A DNA stretch of 64,000 nucleotides. Origin: Musa acuminata AAA Group. Taxonomy: Eukaryota > Streptophyta > Magnoliopsida > Zingiberales > Musaceae. Shown here piece after piece: positions 24,890 to 37,192 of this stretch. The DNA is taken from contig NC_088335.1 in the NCBI RefSeq assembly GCF_036884655.1, positions 43,388,501 through 43,452,500 on the forward strand, in the 5' to 3' direction. Both the position numbers and the translations under genes were made by a program. The notes beneath the pieces are model-generated. The model was not told the DNA's origin, did no database searches, and saw nothing but the letters and a program-made list of their open reading frames with translations. Positions within the stretch are counted from its first letter, which is position 1; each line of letters opens with the position of its first letter.

Positions 24890-26147
24890 ATGGCTCCCTC
24901 CTCGTCCTCCTCGTCCTCCTCCTCATCTTCCCTTCTCTCCCATGCCAAGCGACGCCGCGCCGTCGCCGTCGCCGCCGCCTCCTCCGCTGCTGCGCTCCTC
25001 TCCATCTTCCTCCTCGTTATCGCCCCCCAGCGCGCCCTCAAGTCCCCCCTTTCCCTCGTCTCCGACCTCTCAATCTCCCCGTCCCCTCCCCGTCCGCGAT
25101 CGAAAGCCGCGAGCTTGGCGCAGGTGCCCGCGGATAAGCCGCTTTCCGAGGCGGAAATCTTCCCGTCATCCGAAGCCGCGGTGGAGCCGCCTTCCGAGGC
25201 GGAAGAAGCCAGGACGCGTGAAGAGAGGTGCGATCTTTACCAAGGGAAATGGGAGAGAGACGAGGAGGGGCAGTACCCGCTCTACCAGCCAGGTTCTTGC
25301 CCGTACGTGGACGAGGCCTACAGCTGCCACGAGAACGGCAGGCAGGATCGCGGGTACTTGAGATGGAGGTGGAAGCCTGACGGTTGTGACCTGCCGAGGT
25401 GCCATCCACACCGTCTTCTTGCTTCTTTTTCTGATCATTTTCTTCGCATTTACTCGAGTTTGGTAGCCAAACTTCCTAAGATCACAAATATATGATAGCA
25501 AAATGTAGGAAATATTGAAACATGTCATCTTTTTCGAATTATTAGAGGGTTTTCTAAAGGCCACATATTCCAAAATTTCATCTTTGCTCCTCTTTCTTTT
25601 CCCCTACTATTTTGTTGTTTTGGCCATTGGAAATAGTATGAAGCTGTTGCTAAACTAAGTAATCATATTCACATGATGTGAAATTTTCACCTGAATTTTT
25701 TAGATTGAGCTTCTTCCAAATTCACACATGAATGCAGGGGTCCTGCTCCTGTTGATAGATGGATCTTAAATGTAGATGATCCTGGTCCTTTCCTAATAGG
25801 CCTCCTTTTGGGTCTTTTTTTCCGTAAGCACAGATGGGAGAAAGAATCTTAACACTTCCCTTACCGTGTGGAGGGTCGATTGCATAAACCCAACATGTGG
25901 CAAGAACATTGGATCTTTTGCTCTAGTACCATGAAAATTTTTTATCAATGCTATGCATCTAAAAGCTTAATCCTTTAGATGAGACTTCATCTATAATTTT
26001 ATATTCTTGACAATATACTGTTTTAAAACACATTTCTTCACCTTTTTGAGAGTTTTGCTGCATCACTGGTTCAACTTGTTGATCAAATTCTGGGAGAATA
26101 TTTTGGGTGGAACTGTCATAACTACTAAATGACTTACTCTGATCCAT

Positions 26148-26211
<64 letters not shown>

Positions 26212-28273
26212 TGAGGACATGCCAAAGTAGTCATTTGAAAAAAACAGAATCACGGCTGAGAAGATCTTGACGAGATGAATGGTGAAAATTATGTTGGAAC
26301 TTAAAAGCTTTTGACATAGAGGAGTAAAATCTGAAGCTGACATGGAAGACACTATTAAATTTTAACATAGAGCAGAAAAAATCGATACCGACAAATTAAG
26401 TCAGCGCCTGAATAGAAAATTAAATATCCTACTTACATAGATACCCGACAAGCTTAGAAGTATTTTCTGAAGTCAAAAGGAATCCTAATATTTTATATTG
26501 TTTCTTACGCTTCTATAGACAAACCAATCTGGAAACACTTACTCTTCGAGATTGATATGACTCTGAGCTTATTTCCCTTTTGTTTAGCAGATATAATTTA
26601 GCCACTCTATTGAAGTATCCTAGGTCTATATGAAGAAAGGAATGACTTCTTTATTCATCATTAATAGTTCATTCTCTTTCATTTTTCTTCTTTTTTGTCC
26701 TTTTTCATCTTATGTCTTTTATGTTCTTGTGCCATGTAAGTGTAAACTATTAAAATTCTAGGTTCAACATTATAGTTTTATTTCCTCTTCAATATTCACA
26801 ACCCTCCAGTAGAAGGATTTCCATTATTGTGGTTCTTTTCATAAGCAGTTTCTTCTTTTCCCATTGTCCTTTTACTTTATTCATAGGTTTAATGGAACAG
26901 ACTTTTTGGAGAGAATTCAAGGTAAAAGGTTGATGTTTGTTGGAGATTCCATGAACCGAAACCAGTTTGAATCGATGCTGTGTCTCTTGCGAGAAGCGCT
27001 GCCTGATAAGAGCAAAATGTACGAGACCCGAGGTTATAAAATAACCAAAGGACGTGGCTACTTTATTTTCAAATTTGTGGTATGCCAACTTCTCTTCTGC
27101 TTTCATTTATATGCTGCATTATGTTGATCCATCTAGCCTGATTCCAATGTCACATAGATCACTTTCAAGTCTCTAGAAAGTCTATATATTACATCTTATG
27201 CACTATGCTTTTATATATTTAATTTTGTGTCAGCTGATGTTTAAATTGAGAATTTGGATGGTTAATTTCACTTTTATTCTTAAGACCTAAAAGTTAGTCA
27301 ATAAAGGACTGTAAATTATTTCTAATATGCAGTTCTTTGCAGGACTATGATTGTACAGTGGAGTTTGTTCGATCCCATTTTCTTGTTAGAGAAGGAATAC
27401 GAGTCAATCGACAGGGTAATTCAAACCCAATTCTTATGATAGATCGAATCGACAAGTCAGCCAAACGTTGGAAAAGAGCCAACATTCTTGTCTTTAACAC
27501 TGGTCATTGGTGGACCCATGGGAAGACAGCAAGAGGGTAAATCCGTGCCTTTAATTCTATTTATCTTTTATTGATGTGTCAAGTTGTTTTACTCAAAGTA
27601 GCCAGTTTTACTGCTGCTCTCATGGCGTACATTTGGTAAATTAATATTTTTGATTGACCAGGAAGAATTACTATAAAGAAGGTAATGTTCTTTATCCACA
27701 ATTTGATGCAACCAAAGCATATAGGAAAGCCATCAAGACTTGGGGAAGATGGATTGACAACAATGTTGACCGATCTAAATTAATCATTTACCGTGGTTAC
27801 TCTGCTGCTCATTTTAGGTGCTTAACTTCTGGCCTATATATTAGAAATAGCACTTTCTTTTCTTTTATCTTAATAGATTTTGCATTAGAACACTCCATTT
27901 TCAAGTATAAGGTCCTATCGACCTGTCTTTTCTCAGAGGCGGAGACTGGGACTCTGGTGGCACATGCAATGGAGAGACAGATCCTATCAGAAGCGGTGCA
28001 TTTCTAGATAATTATCCATTGAAGATGAAGATAGTAGATAAAGTTATTAGTAGAATGCATGTTCCGGTTGTTCTCTTGAACGTGACAAAGCTGACCAACT
28101 ACCGTAAGGATGGGCACCCTTCGATTTATGGCAAGAAGCTGACTGATGGGGCAAAGGTGTCCAAGAGGCGGCAGGACTGCAGCCATTGGTGTCTTCCTGG
28201 GATTCCTGACTCATGGAACGAGTTGATCTACGCGACTCTTGTCCTCAAACAACATCCACATTTCTTTACATAG
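24890..28273 (+). CDS. TBL: Trichome-birefringence-like polysaccharide O-acetyltransferase
   Basis: Five exons, 24890-25398, 26887-27079, 27343-27536, 27662-27817 and 27937-28273, join in phase to encode 462 residues. TBL proteins are Golgi enzymes that acetylate wall polysaccharides such as xylan or pectin. A Ser-rich, basic N-terminus precedes a single hydrophobic anchor at about 22-46, giving type II topology. A charged stem follows. The Cys-containing N-terminal region begins at ERCDLYQGKW near 110 and ends PDGCDLPR. The esterase GDS motif is in LMFVGDSMNRNQ near residues 185-196. The paired DxxH motif is in RRQDCSHWCLPG (Asp and His about 431 and 434). DYDCTVEFVRSHFLVREG and HWWTHGKTARG place it near TBR and TBL1-5. 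Length is typical and all key residues are present. The specific polysaccharide cannot be told from sequence. Confidence 0.92.
25399..26886 (+). other. First intron of the TBL gene with (TA)n
   Basis: A 1.5-kb AT-rich intron. It carries a nearly pure (AT)n run of about 60 bp at 26150-26209. No coding content was seen. Confidence 0.8.
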
Positions 28274-29548
28274 ACGACGGTTTATCGTCATAGCCGTTGT
28301 TACCCATCATGATTCGTATCAAGAAGCTTATGTGCATGCCGAGACAAGAAAACAGATGTAGATGTTCGCCTGCTGATTGAAAAGCTGCTTTGGGGAGGCC
28401 GAATGTTCTTGAGAAAGCTCTTTTCACAGCTGCAGTGCTGATTGTGATCAGGGGTACCTCTTTTTTGTTTGATGTTAGAGATAGTGTTCTATTTTATATC
28501 CATGTTGTTCAGGAGAACCAATTGTTGTGTCCATAATCAAAGTTGTGTATGTAAAATAATGCATAAGTGATTGGATAAATCGAGAACATATACAAAGATA
28601 TTCTTATATGAGGATGCAAAGTATTTTGTGATGAGGGTGGATGGATGTAAAACCACCCAAAAGAATAGATGCCTGTCTTTTACTAAACATATTTGCAAAT
28701 TATCAATTGATAGTGCATGTGAAAATTATATATACTTAATCCTGAATCTTAAAGAAATCATCATGCATAAATATGGTATTGTGAGGGTGTAACTCTCTCT
28801 GTCTTCATTTGGTTGAGTGTAAACAAATCTTGTGCTTGCAGTTCAATAGTAAAGAACCGACTCGATCAACATCGGTTCTGATTTGATTTGGTCGAATCGA
28901 ATTATGATCATGCTTATTAAAAAGGTTTGTGGGTCAGGAAGTTGAAATTAGTGAGAGATGCCTTCGCTTGTAATCTAAGTTAAGAGTGATGGAGTTACAA
29001 CCAAAAGAACAACTGCGGAGATGCATCAGATCACACTTCATTTGCATGGATGAGATTGATGACCCCCTTGCAGACAAATCCCGTCTGATGTACATACATC
29101 TTCAAATGCATGCTTTTACCAACTTAGCACGAACAATTACACCTGCCAACACCATCTGAAACTTCCATGCCTGAGATCTGTAAACCTTAATCATGAGAGC
29201 AACTTGTTTAGGCTATGATTTTACTGGAACATATTACTAGTTAGCATGCCAAGTTGATCTGTTGCAAACAAGATGGGGGCAATGAAGACCCAACAGTGAA
29301 GAACAGTGAGCAGATCAGCTGTTGATTGTGCAGCTGACATAGAAGAGAGCATATAAATCTATGAGCTATGAATTATCACAAAAAATTATGATTTATTGTA
29401 GAAGAGATCTCAAAACTCCAATTCACATTCAATCCTCAGTTGTATTACCTTCACACAGAAGAAGATGAACAAAAAGAACTAAAACAGTATCACCTCTCAT
29501 GGCTTCCATGCTCGTGGGGAAGACGAGACATCAATGACGAGAATTCGA
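28274..29548. other. 3' flanks of the TBL and SMR genes
   Basis: This convergent spacer holds both 3' UTRs. No tRNA, microRNA of the conserved families or transposon was recognised. Confidence 0.5.
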
Positions 29549-29872
29549 TCAACCTACTCGAATTTTCTTGTTCATCGGCAGCGGGACAAAGATGGAGGCG
29601 AGATCGCTCGGCACCGGGTAATATCCGTCCGGTGGAGGGGCTAATCTCCTCTTCACAGGCCGAGGCTTCCTCGGCGGAGGCGGCGGGCACACCAACATCA
29701 ACGCTTGCTTGACTGCAGGCTGCCCCGACGACCTCGGAGTAACGCACTCTCCCTCTTCGTCGCTCGCCGACTTGGAGGAGCTTTCTGACGTCGTTGTTCG
29801 CTTGACACCGATCCCGGGAGTCTGAATTGGTGGGAGGCTTCGCGTTTCCCGATCTACGAGCTCGAACCCCAT
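29549..29872 (-). CDS. SMR: SIAMESE-related cyclin-dependent kinase inhibitor
   Basis: A single-exon frame of 107 residues starts with ATG at 29872. SIAMESE-related proteins bind cyclin-CDK complexes and restrain mitosis, often favouring endoreduplication. The acidic stretch SASDEEGE leads into CVTPRSS, the Cys-x-Thr-Pro motif of this family. It is followed by VCPPPPPRKPRPVKRR (Pro-rich then basic, near residues 62-77) and a conserved-looking PVPSDLASIFVPLP tail. The order CxTP, CPPPPRKPR, basic run, short hydrophobic tail fits the SMR group; the tail recalls the SMR9-SMR11 side of it, though I am not certain of the subgroup. The overlapping 171-codon frame in another phase is a shadow. Its 5' side faces the WRKY gene 3.3 kb away. 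Confidence 0.75.
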   Translation of the reverse strand: MGFELVDRETRSLPPIQTPGIGVKRTTTSESSSKSASDEEGECVTPRSSGQPAVKQALMLVCPPPPPRKPRPVKRRLAPPPDGYYPVPSDLASIFVPLPMNKKIRVG

Positions 29873-31375
29873 TGCTCGATGCCTGTGATGTAACGTAGGA
29901 CAGTCTTACGGCTATGGGGAACTCAAGGCGTGAATATAAGGAGGTGGTGGGCACGTAAAGAAGATGGCCACCACAGCAGTAGCTCAAGGTGGAGAACGCG
30001 AGCAAGCATGGGTGATCATTGGCTTTGGCAATGGGAGATGTGAAAAGAAGGGAACAGAATTATATGGTGAGGTAGCGTAAAGAAGAAAAATACTCATTGA
30101 GAGAGAGAGAGAGAGAGTGATTCAGCTCATTCTCTCAGAAAGGCCAAGGAATTCAGCAAGCAGCGGGAGATTGATGCCAAAAGCAAAAGCTGTTCACTTT
30201 CACATGGCATTTGCTGGATCTAAAGGTGTTTACTTCCTTCTAAGCTTAATATAATTAAACCTTATTTCCTCTACAGTCACAATGCCAGCATAAGTGAGTT
30301 TACCATATCATTTGAGACTCATGTGATCTCAATGCAGAATAAATTTGATGTGTAATGGTTGATTACTGCAGAGGGCACTTGATATTCCTACTAATATGTA
30401 GATTTCTTTTGATGTTGAGAAAAGTGGTGAAGGGGAAGAAGGCATGAAGGAAGTGATCTAATTGGTGACAGGCTTCTTCTTCATTGCATATATTTTAGTT
30501 GTTGAGGAAGATAATAGCTTTCCCATCTTCTCCTTTCTGCTGGCAATTTAACTTGTTTGTTCCTGCAAGATCAAGTATTGGAGAATATGTTTGGGTCATA
30601 GCAATGACTGCTTACCTTTGTGGTCTTCCCCACTACTCCACAGACTAAAACATAAAGGAAGAGAAAAAGAGAATGAGAGATCATATGAACAAAAGGGACT
30701 GCTTTGGTCAAATTTTGTCAGGGCCAAATGAATTCTACTGTAAGAAGTTGGAATTGTTGGAGTATACAGAAAGAAAGGACTATTCCCACAGACATGAAAT
30801 CCTCTAAATATAATTAAAATAACAAAACAGAGCTCTTTTATGTGATTATATCATATGAAAATTAAGGAGCAAGCAATGGCTCCTTTAAGATTGATAGACT
30901 CCACTAAGATTGTAGCCTGTCAAGTCTTTTAGAGAAGGGATGACATCCTGCAATCAAATGGAAACTAAGCTGATATAATTTCTGTAATAACACTATCAGA
31001 AGGCAAAGAAGACTCAGATTACAATGTACAATTAACTGTCAGGAATCAAGAGAGGAGTGTGTTACAAGAAAAGGAAGCCTATGAAAGTAGAAAGTGTAGT
31101 GAGACAACAAAGGCTACACTCAGGTGATATTAATCAAAAGAAAGTACAATTAAAGTAAGATTCATGAAACCTCAATAAAGATTCATTATCTAAGAAGAAC
31201 ACAACACAAGATCCTTTCAGAGGATTAGTTCCAAGAACATAGGTTGTCGGTCAAAGAATCAGATTCATAGACAAGAAAAATGAGGTGCAGTAGTTTCATG
31301 TTAAAGTATTCAACAGAATCCAAGAACATTAAACTAGTTTAGACTTCTCTTCTTCTCTCATCACCTAAAAAGTAT

Positions 31376-31412
<37 letters not shown>

Positions 31413-32230
31413 AAAAGGAAATCAAGAAGGCAACCTCCCTCACTTTTGCTTTTGATTTAACAGTTGAGGACTCAACTCATACTGCAGTAAGGTGAGTAGC
31501 TTCACATGCTCAACATCATCAGCCACATGGAACAAAGAAAAGATGGAAAAGAAAGAAACAGTAGTGATACATTGACACTGGAACTCACTATATGACATCT
31601 ACTCCAATCTCCTCCTCTTCATACACTTGAGCATTATGCGAAAAGGTATGGAATCTTCATGAACTTGGAAATCGTAGGATTTGGTTGATGAGCCATATGG
31701 CACTTGTGAAGCAGGATTCGGTAGGTTACTCACTGCTTAGATGATCAAAGAACTCCATTTCTGGTTAGGATCTTCTTCTCTCACTCCAACCCTCTACCAA
31801 GGAAACTGCACCATTGCATGCCACAACAGCGGGATAAACCTCATTCGAAGCTTAGAAATCTTGTAACCAGCAGTTTTCTTCTTTCTTCTTCCATGTGAAG
31901 GTCTCGTTTCAGTTAAATATGTCTTCATGCATGGAAACACGTAAACCCTACTCGAGAACACTCGCGATTTCCAAGTAGGTGACATGTTACCATCTGTGCG
32001 GAAAGCGAGAGGAGGAAGAAGAGATCATATGATCCACAATTATGGCTTCCGTTCTGCTAAAAGCAGCGCAAGTGGTGCGCACAGATCCCCATTCTCCGGT
32101 GAGGAAACAGCTCCGAGCAACCCTGCGAGTTGAGCTCATCATCATGGCCGCGAGATGATGTTAAGGAAACACGACCCGTGTGGGCCAACCCAACACCTGA
32201 CAGATTAATGGACTCGGCCCATGTGGGCCA
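29873..32230. other. Divergent spacer between SMR and WRKY genes
   Basis: Contains the SMR promoter and leader and (GA)n tracts near 30098-30118 and 31380-31408. Many short open frames, none recognisable. Confidence 0.5.
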
Positions 32231-32239
32231 CCCTCCATT

Positions 32240-32990
32240 TTGACCTACCGGTTGTTTGCACCCACAGACGTGCATAACCTCATCCCATTCGGCGTGTGGG
32301 ACCCACACCTGGGAATCATCCGACGGCGCACAACGCGGACACGAATCCCGGAGGTTGATGCGCGGATCCGACGACCGGCTTTCTCACGTCACCGCGCCGT
32401 CGAGGTGCTGTTCCTCGTTTGACTTCCCGCTTGTGCATCGCTGCTTCCTTCCTGACCAAGTAAACGAACCGGCCAAAGGAGTCAGCTTTAACGATTCCCT
32501 CCACGCGTCAGCCCTGCGGGCGACGACGGGACACGTGGGCCCCGCTGCCACGCCCCTTTTCGAGGAAACCTCTCTTCCGGTCAACCCCTTCCCGCTCCTT
32601 GCACCGTCCGATGCCTCCCCCATTGATCCAACGGCTCCTATAGACCACCGGCAGTTTAATCCATTAATCCCCAGGTTGGAATTAATTATCTGGCTGACCC
32701 AATAAAAAGAAGGTTAATAGCATGCATGTTTTCATTTCAACGAGCGTTCAAAGTCCACGATGAATCGTTCAAAGGGTTGACTTGTGAGCCAGAGCACGAT
32801 GTTTCCATTTCTGCGTTCTTGTTTACCGGGTCGCCTCCAGAAAGTCCACCCATTGGCCGGTTCAACTTCGAGAGGGAGCGTCTGATCTATCTCCATCGAA
32901 CGTGGACCGTCGGATCCGAACACACGGTTGCGCGTATTCCTTATTGAGCCGGTTTACCGGTGACCATCGCCGCTCTCTCGGCATTATAAA
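32240..32990 (+). promoter_or_regulatory. WRKY promoter: W-boxes, G-box, TATA
   Basis: W-boxes occur at 32240-32245 (TTGACC), 32419-32424 (TTGACT), 32579-32584 (minus strand, TTGACC) and 32777-32782 (TTGACT). A G-box ACACGTGGG starts at 32531. TATAAA at 32985-32990 lies 141 bp upstream of the ATG. A (TTC)n leader follows at about 33028-33055. W-boxes in WRKY promoters are known to mediate self- and cross-regulation. Confidence 0.6.
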
Positions 32991-33130
32991 TCCTTTTCTA
33001 TCCTTTGCTTTCGAAAGACTTAATCGCTTCTTCTTCTTCTTCTTCTTCTTCCTCTTCTACTTGGAGGTATTCTAAGGTCGGTTGGATCTGAAGCTTCTGC
33101 GGTGATTGCACGAATCTTGGGGGATCCCTG

Positions 33131-34201
33131 ATGGCCGTCGATTCGATGGGCTACCGGAGGATGGACGACCAGATCGCGGTCCGGGAGGCGGCCGACGTGG
33201 GGCTTCGCACCCTGGAGCGCCTCGTCTTCCAGCTCTCGCACCAGCAGCCGCCGTCGGACTGCCGCGAGGTCACTGACCATACCATCGCCAAGTTTAAGAA
33301 GGTCATCTCCGTCCTGAACCGGACCGGCCACGCCCGCTTCCGCCGCGGCCCGGCCCAGCCCGCCTTCGTACCCCCGGTTGTGGAGGACCCGGCCTTGGTG
33401 CCAGCGGCGCTCTACCACCACGCGCCCGCTCCTCCTGCGCCGGCGCCGGTGCCCCTCCCGCAGCCCCCGGCGGTTCCACGGGCCGTGACCCTCGACTTCA
33501 CCAAACCGAAGGAGAGCTTCAGCGCCTCGGGGACGGTGTCGAGTTCGTCGCTCACCGGCGACGGCAGCGTCACCGGCAAGCAGGGCTCCTCGATCTTGGT
33601 TCCCGCCGCCGCGGCCTTCGCCGTCTCCTCCGGGAAGCCGCCGCTCGCGTCGTCCCACAAGAGGAAGGCCCCCGAACACGCCCACCCCCACTGCCCCGAG
33701 GACGCCAAGCAGGCGGCCCCCGCCGGCCGCTGCCACTGCTCCAAGAAAAGGTACGTCCCCTCCCTCTTCCCAGCGCACGATATCGGCTCTACGCGTGCAT
33801 CCGCTAACGTGCGCCTCCTTCAGCAGGAAGAACCGGGACAAGAGGACGGTGCGCGTGCCGGCGATCAGCTCGAGGAACGCGGACATACCGGCGGACGATC
33901 ACTCGTGGCGCAAGTACGGGCAGAAGCCCATCAAGGGCTCTCCCTACCCGAGGTAACAGAAGCCCCCTTTTCTCTCTCCCTCCACCCCATCCTCCCCCGT
34001 CCGATCGCCGCCGCTCATATGCTTGTTGCTCGCAGGGGGTACTACAAGTGCAGCAGCGTGAAGGGGTGCCCGGCGCGGAAACACGTGGAGCGCGCGCCCG
34101 ACGACCCGACGATGCTCATCGTGACGTACGAAGGAGAGCACCGGCACGGCCAGAGCAGGCCCGGCACAGCGCTGCCCGTCGCTAACGCGGCGTCTGGTTG
34201 A
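33131..34201 (+). CDS. WRKY: Group IId WRKY transcription factor (WRKY7/11/15/17 type)
   Basis: Three exons, 33131-33750, 33827-33952 and 34036-34201, encode 303 residues. Simple reading through the introns hides the DNA-binding domain, because both introns together are a multiple of three and give a misleading 356-residue frame. The calmodulin-binding C-motif with [11 protein letters not shown] lies at about 54-75. The basic zinc-cluster segment ends CHCSKKRKNRDKR near 200-213. The WRKY domain has WRKYGQK at 234-240 and a CX5CX23HXH finger with Cys254, Cys260, His284 and His286. Intron 2 splits the codon for Arg249 before GYYKC, the usual R-type position. Intron 1 ends in CAGCAG, so the acceptor could move three bases and add a Ser. 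These factors bind W-boxes, and group IId members commonly modulate defence and senescence. Complete, with no defect seen. Confidence 0.94.
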   Translation: MAVDSMGYRRMDDQIAVREAADVGLRTLERLVFQLSHQQPPSDCREVTDHTIAKFKKVISVLNRTGHARFRRGPAQPAFVPPVVEDPALVPAALYHHAPAPPAPAPVPLPQPPAVPRAVTLDFTKPKESFSASGTVSSSSLTGDGSVTGKQGSSILVPAAAAFAVSSGKPPLASSHKRKAPEHAHPHCPEDAKQAAPAGRCHCSKKRYVPSLFPAHDIGSTRASANVRLLQQEEPGQEDGARAGDQLEERGHTGGRSLVAQVRAEAHQGLSLPEVTEAPFSLSLHPILPRPIAAAHMLVARRGYYKCSSVKGCPARKHVERAPDDPTMLIVTYEGEHRHGQSRPGTALPVANAASG

Positions 34202-34336
34202 CTTCGCGTTGACCGGCGTTCTGCTCTGTAGTGTTTGGCTCCTTTTTTTTTTTCCCCTCTCTTTCCCCTTTTTCTTAAAATAGTTTTTTCGAGTTGACTT
34301 GTAAAAAGACAGCAAAGGAGATGTTGACCTTTGACC
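34198..34336 (+). promoter_or_regulatory. Five W-boxes at the 3' end of the WRKY gene
   Basis: TTGAC[CT] occurs at 34198-34203 (overlapping the stop codon), 34209-34214, 34294-34299, 34324-34329 and 34331-34336, all in the sense orientation. Five 6-mers in 139 bp is well above chance. Function in this position is unproven. Confidence 0.5.
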
Positions 34337-34339
34337 AAG

Positions 34340-36870
34340 GAAATAGCAAGTTTGGTCCATCTACTGTAGCATAACATATGAATCCATATCATGGTAACTC
34401 AATTAGTTTGCCAAAGACATGAATTCCATTACTTGGATCTGAATTTTTCTAACTTCACATTGAATTCCAAGCCACATTCATTGAGCAATAATTTGACCTT
34501 TTATTTTCTTTAATAAAATATTTCTATTCAATTGCTTTAATAATAATTAAAAGTTTATAATAAATAATTGAGCTAATTATAAATTACTTTCTATACTTAA
34601 ATCCTATTAGTATTATGATTTTTATATTTAAAAAATTTATATTGAGAATTTTATGTGTGTGAAAGTGAAACAAATAATTTTATTTATCTTTGTATTGACG
34701 AAAAATATAAATATAATACGAAAAAGATAATTTTAACATTTAGGTTAAAATTATTTTTTACTAATAAAATTGTTAAAATAAAAAGTTATTAAAATTATCA
34801 TTTTACCTATTATTTTCATATATCGATCCAACACATAGTATATTATATTTTTTGTTAATACAGTTAATGATGTTATGATAAATAAGATTATTTATTTTAT
34901 TTTTAAAATTATAATGATCTTAATATAAATTATTTAAATAAAGACTAATATGATTCAAATATAAGAGACTAATTAGCCTAAATAATCTACTAGTATCTAG
35001 ACTATCTAATAAATAATAACTAAAATTACTTGGTAAAATAAGATATTTATTTTGATATGACATATATATATATATATATATATTACTTCAAATATTTGAC
35101 ATTCTAGAAGAACAAAATTTTAACTGAGTGATATATATAAACCCACTGAAAGTTGACTTTTTCTTTTGATTTCATTTTATCTCCAATAACTCCATTAGCA
35201 AAAATCAGCCAAAAGTCAAAAAAGTCTATATTACATATGTCATTATTTAACTAAGTTGTGACATAGCTTAATGATTCTGATCTCAATGTTAGCTCCAATT
35301 CCATGTCAAAAGGGAAATAAAAAACATGTACCAAAATATGCCATGATTCCAATTGCCTCTAATTTTGAGGACTGATTAATATATGGTGCTACATCCAAAT
35401 CATAGTGTTGCTAGTGGAAGAAATGTGCATTTGACTTTCTAGAAGGAACCCTAAAATAAATTGAGACAGGTGTGTGGATGCTAGAATTTGGATACTTTTA
35501 GAGTGTAGAATATTAGACACATAGTGGAAGACTTCCAATCCAACATGTTTAATAAATCATGGTGTTCATTGGTCACCATTTTTTAGTTCATATTGAATTT
35601 GACTTTTTTGTGCAATTCCCCTTTTGTTATATGCCAACACATTCAAAAAAATCTAGATGATTTGATTCCTTTTGTTTGACTTGAATCATTATACTTAGAA
35701 TATTAAAATAACTTAAGTGTTCCACATGCAAAGTGTGTTCCTATCTTTTTCTTTACTTGATCTTATCCCTATCTCCTTTAGTTTTATGCTTGTATAGACT
35801 TAAATATAGACTAATGACAATATATTTTTATTTCTTTTATTATACACTTTCTTCTTTGCAGACCTCAAACATGTGTGGAATTGCAATCACTATTAGGGAC
35901 AAGTCAAAGTCTCAATTAAGTTTGTCAGTGACATTAATGAAACCATTCAATGAAATCAAACTCTCTCTTTTCAAAGTGGAATTTGCAGTTGATAATTCAA
36001 ATGTGATCATAATTGCTTGGACTATTCAAAAAGTATGAGTACATGGCAAAGCATTGAATATGAAGGAAGCCTAAATCATGTCCTCCGAGAAGAAGACAAA
36101 CTATATAAATATTATAAAGTTTTATAAAAGGATATTTTTAGGATCATTATATATAATAAGCTTGTATTGTAATAATAAAAACTATGATATATTATATGTA
36201 ATATATAAAAAAAAATTATATCACGATTGAAATCAAATAATATTATATCATGATATGTACCTTTCGATGTCATCCGAAAAAAAATCTTTGTATTATTCGG
36301 ACATTATTTTTAGATCCAAAATAGTTATCAATTTATAAGGAGAATTAGACATTATTTTTTCTCTTTTCTTATTTTTTCATAACACCACTTAGATTGATGG
36401 TTGGAAATTATAATTTCTCAACTGCGTCCTCTATGATATGATATGCATCATTTAGTTTCTAAAGATTTTGTCTATTTATAGACGAGAGCAAATGGTCTAG
36501 AATAAATCTTTCTCCAATCAAGAATATCCCTCGAGTAATCCTATTATAATATAAATTTATTTTTTATTAATCAATATCTATTATCAGAATCCAATTAATT
36601 CTATTATATATCTTATTTAGAGCTACTTAATCTAACATGTATAAATCAAATAAAACCAGCCAGTCCAATCCAATTTTGCGATTCTTAAAATTGGATATAT
36701 TAGGTTATTCTTAGGTGGATCCAATCCCATATCATTGAAATGTTGGTTCGATGGTTCAAGCCAGAAGAGCTCAATGTGAATTTGGGTCAGCTCAAGCTTC
36801 AATTTTGGTGGGTTAATTGACTAGACCGGGCTCAAGTGCGGACTCGAGCTCGGTCTCACAAATCCACCGT
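34340..36870. other. Very AT-rich intergenic spacer
   Basis: About 2.5 kb of AT-rich sequence with a (TA)n run near 35062-35082. The few open frames resemble no known protein. Confidence 0.5.
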
Positions 36871-37192
36871 TCGATCATCCCGCCAGCGGTGAGGATCGTC
36901 CAACACATAACGTCCTCCGATGTTTGCACGTATCGCGTGATGCTATCGTGATAAGTCCACCCACCGTCCTGATCATTAGATCAACCGTTTCAGCCCTCCC
37001 TCTAAACCCCCCCAACCCGCCCCCGGGCCGGCGATCGTCCGTTTCGTCCGCTCGACGCCATTCCTCTATCCAATTTCCTTTTCCTTCTCTAATTCGAAGG
37101 TTTGATCGCTTCTTCCACCTCCTCCATGCAATGCTATCAATCTGTGTTTGCTTTCCGATCACGAAGCCTGTTATTTGATATAGGTAACGAGG

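Noticed and set aside
29490..30005. 171-codon minus-strand frame overlapping the SMR gene
   Set aside because: The 107-codon frame in the other phase has the CxTP and CPPPPRKPR signatures; this one has none.
33020..33886. 288-codon minus-strand frame opposite the WRKY exon
   Set aside because: It is Arg/Gly-rich and arises from the GC-rich antisense of a well-supported coding exon.
33131..34201. Single 356-codon open frame across the WRKY locus
   Set aside because: It reads through two introns in the wrong phase and destroys WRKYGQK. The three-exon model restores the complete domain.
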